Assembly (NCBI RefSeq): GCF_000143535.2
Contig: NC_037318.1
Location: 1,364,001-1,428,000 of the forward strand
Source: Botrytis cinerea B05.10
Taxonomy: Eukaryota; Ascomycota; Leotiomycetes; Helotiales; Sclerotiniaceae
Direction: 5' to 3'
Length of the DNA: 64,000 nucleotides
In this document: positions 57,056-64,000 of the stretch, piece by piece
How positions within the stretch are numbered: position 1 is the first letter of the stretch
Layout: each line of letters begins with the position of its first letter
Translations under genes and position numbers: made by a program
The notes under the pieces: generated by a model
Told to the model about the DNA's origin: nothing
Databases searched by the model: none
What the model saw: the letters and a program-made list of their open reading frames with translations, nothing else

Positions 57056-60000
57056 GAGCATATGGTATGTGTTAGTTATTCTACAGGTAGTGTTAAAGCT
57101 AATGGATATCTTACCCTGCGGCGCGGCTTAGATGCGAGGCAACTGCGAGGTGATAAGGATATCATCGTGGCTCGTGCCTATGAAAATCCTCGGAAATGAT
57201 TTCTGCAAGCAGCCATCCTGGCATGTTAATTAAATTCAGTCAATTTTGAATCAATGCTGGCTTTACCAATTTTCGCCTTGTTTTACACAGAAACGGGCAG
57301 CAATTCAACACGAATGTGTGCGAAGAAAACGAATGCAGGTCTAAACGTACATACGCTTTCGCCTACTTGAGCTTCAACCACAGACTCCTGAGTGGCATCC
57401 TGTAGCTACTTATGCTTTTCATATTTCATGTTTCATAATCTGAACATCTGGATTCAAGAGTTCAATCATTCCACTTGTCAACTTGATCTAGGACGGGCAT
57501 CGAAGAGTTCTCAAGCCTAAGTATAGATACGAACGTTCGGTGATAACTTGCCATCAACAAGAATAGATCGAAGGCATATCGTCATCGAGCATTGAGTTCG
57601 TTCATTTGATGGTGATTGGTGTTAAAATTATCTCCTGCAGGGTGATCTTCGCATCCCAGTGATACTCTTCATCAAGGGCCCCAGGAAAGTGGCAGCTTGT
57701 CGGTCCTTTTCAGCCAAGGATTACCGCTGATGACCACATGGGGCTTTGGATTAAGCTTGCCCCGCGGTCGCCAAAAGCTACTATTCATGAACGCGTACAC
57801 TTTGCAGTTCGTGATTCTTAGCCGGTCAGTTCCTCATCCAGTAGTGATATGCAAAGAACGAACTACTTCAGGGAACCGTCCCACCTATAGCATTTCCAAA
57901 ATCATATATAGGTAGGCGTATGTATGGCCTTATGTACTGCTACCCCAAACATGTAGATGTGACGAGTGTTCAATCTTCAACAAAAGCAAAAGCCTACCTG
58001 CAGTGTTTATTGAGCTGACAACTCTCAACAGTTCGATTCAGGAGCATTGGCTTCTCTGAGTCAGGACCTCTGGAGTAAGGATTGCATGCACCCAAAATAG
58101 GCAAGGTTTCCCAAAGATACGCGTTTGCACAGTGCACCTTTAGCCCCTTGATTAATATATAATGCATGTTCTCAAAAGCCTCATAAGCATCCTTTCACGA
58201 TGCTAACTTTTTCATCACACGCTCAAGAACTTTTGGCGACTAAACTATGATTGACAGAGTCTAATTTTCATCCTAGGTCTTATCTTTATCAACTGCCTTA
58301 CTTTTTCCTGCTCCCAAGAAATGCGCGAATTGGGGTCACTCAACAGATCCGGGCTGCATATTATTTGCATATATTGGATCTTGATGTCCATCTAGGATCA
58401 ACTCCGGAGGACAGGCAGCATTTACCAGGCGGGGGTCGATCATCCGTCACAAGCCGTCGAAACCTGCTTCCAACGCCCTGTTCATCGTCTGCAATCCACT
58501 TGGCCAACTCGCAGATGGGTGTATCTCTGCCTCTTTGAAATATTCCAATCGTGGAGCATCTTTTTATATCCGACTGGAAGATTCCGTAGGGACTTCTATT
58601 GTGCCTGTGATTTGATCGATTTACGACGAACATGCCACCAGATCAAGCCATTATCAGAACTTTTACGACTCAATTCTTCGACAAGAATTCTCGAAAACTC
58701 GAAACGTTTCGCTTTCCCAAGTCTATTTGTTTTTTTAGGTTACTCTTGACTCAATACACAAACGAGGAAGAAACATAATCCGGAAGTTAAGTCACATTAC
58801 GCAGTGCCTGCTTTAGGTTCATTCTGCAACCGCCGAGTAAGTCATTATATTCCCTATTTGGTATGCAAGGCCGACACCATCGAAATCACCATCACTGCCC
58901 AGGTGCTGTGAAGCATATCTTACCTCACATTTTGCGCGCGGTACCACATTATTTGTTTTCTGTTAGGGCCCTGGACCTTGTTGCAGCTACCTATAATACC
59001 AGATTTATATACACATCACTTCAGGGTTTTAATCGCTTCGAAGTTCAAACTCATCTGAATCACGAAAGTTGTGCTTTTCAAATCATTCCTTTTTTCTCTT
59101 TCAACTTTAGTTTTAGAGAGTGGAGATTCAAGCTAGATAATCATTATTCTCTGTGAACAGGTGAAGATAGCCCAGCTATTCCAGCTATTCCAGTCACCGG
59201 TGTTCCAACTGCAAATCAAGGCTGTTTTCGTGGAGTCACTCACATTCGGAGATTTAGTGGAGGAGTGGATCACAATGAGAGCCTCGAGATATCTTATAGA
59301 TTGGATCGGGGTAAAGATCGGATACATCGATAACATCGCAACTTTTGCCGTCTCCGATACATCTTATGAAGGTTGAAGCGAAGCAACCCATGGCAAATAC
59401 TTGGTTTGGGTCCAATTGATCAAATAGTGGGAGCGATCATTGGGTTATAGTTTCCATTTTCACCCTTGGAGCAACGTTTTAATTCAGAACCCCCGTTCGC
59501 TTCGTTGACAGTCCCAGTTTTGTTCAACGATTATTATTACAGGATCCATCAGAGCGAGTCTACTTAGAGCTCTAAACGACATTGTCCCCAGGAATAGGCC
59601 AAATCTCACTAATCTAAATGGAACACATATTGGAAACACGTTTTGGCACGTAAGATAAAAGACTTAAGTTCCACAACGCCGGTAGTAGGGTAAGTGAGCA
59701 CTGCACTCCGTAAATAGTCGCAGGGGGGACCAGTCTATTTCAACCACCCCCGATTGAGTACCTTCATCGGGTCAGCGGCACTTAGCCTCGTGACTTTTTT
59801 TGCGGACTTTTCTGTTTCGGTGTATATCATCGCCAGGCTTATCAACTTCCCAGAACCAGCCAGTCCACTGCTGTTAACATATTGGGGAGCAATTTGGCGA
59901 TAAAGGCACAGAATAGATACGTCGCGTTACTCTGTGCATTTGCGCTCCAGTCATAGCAAAGCTTTCACCTTCAAGCGAGCTGAATGGCCTGCCCATTGAA

Positions 60001-62750
60001 GGCCCAAAAATCATCCCATTTTTACAAAGTCACCCGCAGACACCCGAATCTATGGAGCCAGTCTATATAGCACCTGTCCGCTAAATGTACTCTATATTCA
60101 CTGAGAAGTATCCTCTCCCTGAAAAGACTGTACGTCTGTGCCAGAAATGGGTCGGATCTTGCATTTACTACACCTTACTCGTATCGTTCTGCCGTCGTGA
60201 TCACGCGGCAGTCGATTCCCCAAAACTCGGCAGAAACCGCCTCGGACAATACCTCCCCATAAACTTTAGACTGTTGCACCGTTGTGGCTTTCTATATCTT
60301 TTGATGTTCTTCGAAGCCATTTTCGATTGGGGCGGGATGATGAATATTGGTGGCGTCTTCAAAAAGGCGATAGTTGACGACTATTTTGTTGCTAATTTTC
60401 TTCTTCTTTAGCAGCCCACCGATGAACCACCAATGGCTGTAAACAAGCAAAAAGTCCGGGGCTTGGGGCTGAAAATGGCTCGTCTGGCCTGTTTTGGTAC
60501 ATTGATCTGTGATGTCCATCTCGACTAGGAAACAAGCTTAAATGTCGACTTCTTGGTTTGTGCCACAAAACACGCTGGGGAAATGTAAGCACAAGCACAA
60601 GCACTGGCACTGACAAACGGTTCCACCAGCCTGTATCGACCGTCTCACAGCAGCCTTGGAACATAGCTGAATGAGTCAATTGAAGAACAAATTTATGGAC
60701 ACACATAGTTAGGGCTGAACATCTAGAATTAATTCGAAGCGCGCGGCCCTGCGTCTGCAATATGAAAAATATGATTTCTACATCTTACATACATTATACA
60801 TTCTTCCATACGTTACTATACAACCAAATATCACACACGCACGAAGTAAATTCCAAATAACAGGGGGAAAGCATACATAATCCTCGTTCCTTGAAATACT
60901 TCACCTTCGCCTTCTCTCTGCATAATCATTTCAAATAAAACCATGTTCGCACGTTTCGCCCTTCACTCACACAATCAAGGCCCCTTCCACAATACCTGGT
61001 CTTGATTACGATAGCTCAGGGTAGCTAATCTACTCGCCCACTCCATTCACAGCAATCCTTTAATTCATGGATAATCATTCAAGCGATGCAATCAAAGGGA
61101 TTGTATCCCTACTGGAAACTCCCAACTCCCTGAATACACGTTTACATCACACCGCATGCTTACGCTCCCCGGATCGTCGTGCGCGTCGTTCCCCGTACCA
61201 GATTTTCTCGACGCAACGTACTGCTGAAAATGCGATATAAAATAATACACAAATCCTGCCCTGCTTGGCGTGATGTATGAGGTAATTAGGAGGATGATGT
61301 GGTTATGAGATGGTGAGTTAGAATATGGAGATTTTCCGCGAGAGGCTTCGGAGTGGTTCCCGTATGAGAAATGTGGCGGGGAGGGCCTGAGGTTTGTTTG
61401 GTTGGTGCTGTGAATAGGAGATGCTGTGTGATAGGAGTCGATCAGGGGAAAGGGAGTAGGAAAGGAGAGGGCGTTTGCTAATTGCTTGGGGGGTATTGTG
61501 GAATAGAGAAGGCTTTATCGCGTGGTCTTACGTGAATACGTCGAAAGAGATGCAAAGCGATTATTCTGTGAAAAATGACCAGGGCGCATTTTGCCTCATC
61601 CAGGGATGGTAGAGAAAGTACCTGTGTATTCATCACTATTGCTGGCCACGAAGCTTTTTGATATCAATCACAACATCTAAAAGGGGGTTGTGCAACACAT
61701 GTCACATGACGTTCAGCATGCCGTCAAACATGCATATTCGCAACACAACCTTCCGAATCCGATTTTCAGCTAGTACTCAGTTTAGTGTTTTGATTCATTT
61801 GTAAGTAACTTACTTGGGCATGATGAGGAATTCAAATATCAAAACAAATGCACCCTTATTGATTGTTACAGCAGCTCAAAAATTAGAGGCACACATAGTA
61901 AATAAATATCTTATGGTTACTCAATGAACGTCATAACTCAATCCTCCGTGAGCATTATCGTTCCCTTCCCCAGAATAAACGGCCGATCTTGTTCAGTTCA
62001 TGCACCTACCAACTCCCTTCGAACAAGCATTCAACTCATCACAATGTAGAACTAGTTCGTACAAACGCGAAGCAGAAGTCCTGTATTCGAACACCAATAC
62101 CCAGAAACGAATTCGGCTCAAACTCAATGTAGAAGTTGAGGAATAATATGAAACGCTCCAAGTTTAGATTGGGAAATAGGTGGGATAAGAATTGTGCCAT
62201 ACTTTTAAAGTTGAAATCTCAGGTTTAAGAAGCGACAGGGGAAGTACGGCAGGGAGAATTAGCGGGGGTTACACGTTGTGTTACTTAAGACGAGATGAAA
62301 CTTTAGAAATGTTGAACGTTTCTTATTCTTGCTGAGATGAAGTTGTGTGGGTTTCGATTTGTGTATTTCAATCCTTACTTTCTGAAGTAGGTGGGGGCCA
62401 TAATTGTGAACGGGGTAGAAGGGCATCAATGAGTTTAAACTTAAACCAAGGGATCTGGAAGGTAACAAGACATGATGTCAATTGAGATACGCCCAGAACT
62501 TTATATCACGAGACAACTATGAGAATCATGAATCATCAATCTTCACGGGAGGAGTCATGGGAAAGCGGAGGCGGTACAATTTCAACCTATCAAAGCTACA
62601 AAAATGCAACGGTGTGCTGGATCTCAGATAGCGAGTTCGTCGAGGAGGCTATGTAATGTCGATCAAACATGCCGGGCGGAAGGATTAAAGGTTATCATGA
62701 CTTCACGCCTCTTGCCACTTCTGATCACCAGGTAGATATTTGCAGGATGT

Positions 62751-63990
62751 TCAATAGCTTTGAATGTCGTTCCACTAAACAGTAGGTCAGTGGTGTATTC
62801 AAAACAATCATGGGAATCTAACGTACGTAAAGGGTATCGTGAAATATTTCTGGGCCATTTGCATACAACTCCCAGCCAAACTTCATTCTCACATACTGTA
62901 TTAGATGGCTCGCGACCTTGATGTGCCCCACGTCAGTTGGGTGGTACGCTGGATTGATATCGTTGTGTTGCATCAAGCCGGTGGTGTTGAAATAAGATAC
63001 GAATGGGGCAGATCGTTGATGGGACGAATAAGTGGAATTGGTACGCGGATTGTATAGTACTGGATTGGATAGATATTTCTCGGAGTTGAAATATTGATAT
63101 ATGTTGTATATTTCAGAGGCAAATCCTTGAGCTTGCGCGTAAGAATTTCCATAGGCAAAGAAACCCTCCCAGAGAGACTAATCGTATCAGTAATGTTCAT
63201 GCGCAGCCTGTAAACTTGGACTTACCATCAAAACTATTTGAGCATTCGGCCAGACCGCGTGAATACCCTCAATCAGTAAGGTATACTGAGCGACGTATTC
63301 AGAGCTAGTAACATTGATCGCCCCATTGCTGTCATTAGTCCCCAGGTTAATCACTACAATATCTGCATCATCTTGCTTTGAAAAATCCCAAAGTTCTGGT
63401 TTATCTCCCCATATTTGAGTAGCCCGAGGACTAGTATCAGAAGTATAGTACCATTGGTGAAACATTCCTCTAGTATTACCCCAACACAATTGGTCGACCA
63501 GACAAACGCCTGGATATGCTGTAATGGAATACTCGGTGTTTCCAAGACCGGCTCCCATACCATAGGCAAAGCTCGAGAGCCCTTCTAGAGTAGCTGTATA
63601 ACCCGAAGAGAGAGAATCTCCAATGAATTCGATGGTCCTCGAAGACTTGGGAATTTTGATCAAACGTTCGCCCTTACTCAAATGGACGGCAGAGATCTGG
63701 ACACCATACGCCCAATTTGTGACTCTGAGCTCAAACGTCGATGGATTTATAGGCCAACCGACATCAATTGCAGGTGATTCTGGACTAACCAGTAAATGCG
63801 TGGCATTTGTAGTGATGTTTGTGAGCTGCCAATCCTGACCATTCACTCGATATCCAACTAAAACAGTGTCCGAGGTCAAAGGCCCAAATGTAATAGCGAC
63901 TTTCTCTCCCGTAAATCCAAATTTGAGACCGGGTGCTCTGAGGGTTTTTAGTCTTCTCTTTTCGTCTGAAAGTAATTCAGAAGGGATAAC
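62751..63990 (-). CDS. SGNH/GDSL-type carbohydrate esterase (CE2-like), 5' end missing
   Basis: Probable deacetylase or lipase-like hydrolase acting on acetylated sugars. The gene runs off the right edge. Exons seen are from about 63965 or beyond to 63226, 63177-62827 and 62774-62751 (introns 48 and 52 nt). The catalytic blocks are present: EFIGDSLSSGY (Ser nucleophile in GDS), the NLGTNDSNG block III, and AYHPTDVGHIKV with the Asp and His of the triad. An N-terminal beta-rich part (VLVGYRVNGQDWQL) precedes them, as in CE2 enzymes. The last exon adds just WNDIQSY, giving the usual HDTLYWND-type end. Several Asn-X-Thr sites suggest secretion, but the signal peptide would lie outside the window. 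The 5' structure is unclear (see findings). Confidence 0.85.
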
Positions 63991-64000
63991 TTACGACCAC

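Larger units (their letters stand above)
52866..62750. other. 9.9-kb gene-poor upstream region of the C2H2 gene
   Basis: No protein gene is supported. Frames longer than 90 codons (for example 53128-53445 and 60085-60411) have no family signature and no good start or splice context. The left part must include the promoter of the C2H2 gene. Five copies of TGTACAGT lie at 53947-57055 (listed below). The right part is the 3' flank of the esterase gene. Confidence 0.55.

Noticed and set aside
1..64000. CRISPR arrays, bacterial operons, ribosome binding sites
   Set aside because: The window is clearly eukaryotic nuclear DNA; the tandem repeats seen are head-to-tail microsatellites without unique spacers.

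Overview
The window looks like nuclear DNA from a filamentous ascomycete. The evidence is many short introns (about 45-150 nt) with GT...AG ends, frequent CTAAC-like branch points, CA-rich 5' leaders, and fungal-type proteins (Skt5/Chs4, Cbp4, a Zn2Cys6 regulator, Spp1). The moderate base composition and long, microsatellite-rich spacers fit a Leotiomycete such as Botrytis or Sclerotinia, but that placement is inference from general knowledge, not a database match. Every multi-exon model below was assembled by hand. Apart from the edge-truncated esterase, each complete model gives an open frame divisible by three.

Layout. 0.98-9.8 kb: three minus-strand genes (MFS drug/H+ antiporter, Mx-like dynamin GTPase, VPS62-domain protein). 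9.8-17.6 kb: a 7.8-kb spacer with no convincing gene, full of simple repeats, with two LTR-like relics, a GC-rich hairpin and two weak small-ORF candidates; it ends at a tRNA-Arg(ACG). 18.4-44.5 kb: the dense gene block, holding CBP4, the chitin synthase activator SKT5, the mitochondrial pyruvate carrier MPC2, complex I subunit NDUFA2, a peroxisomal peroxiredoxin, an NTF2-like protein, a Rax1-like RGS membrane protein, an Upc2-like Zn2Cys6 factor, an intradiol ring-cleavage dioxygenase, the tRNA adenosine deaminase TAD1 and the COMPASS subunit SPP1. 44.5-62.7 kb: one C2H2 transcription factor gene in about 18 kb of otherwise gene-poor DNA. 62.75 kb to the edge: a partial SGNH/GDSL esterase.

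Functional links. Three nuclear genes for mitochondrial proteins (CBP4 for complex III assembly, MPC2 for pyruvate import, NDUFA2 of complex I) lie within 10 kb, next to a peroxiredoxin ending in SKL. There is no secondary-metabolite core enzyme, CRISPR array or intact transposon. Most genes are conserved housekeeping or regulatory genes.

The signals most worth following are non-coding: an isolated zinc-finger gene with five copies of TGTACAGT clustered 1-4 kb upstream, two LTR-like relics, and the candidate small spliced gene in the 10-17 kb desert. I did not find a clearly new multi-gene system.
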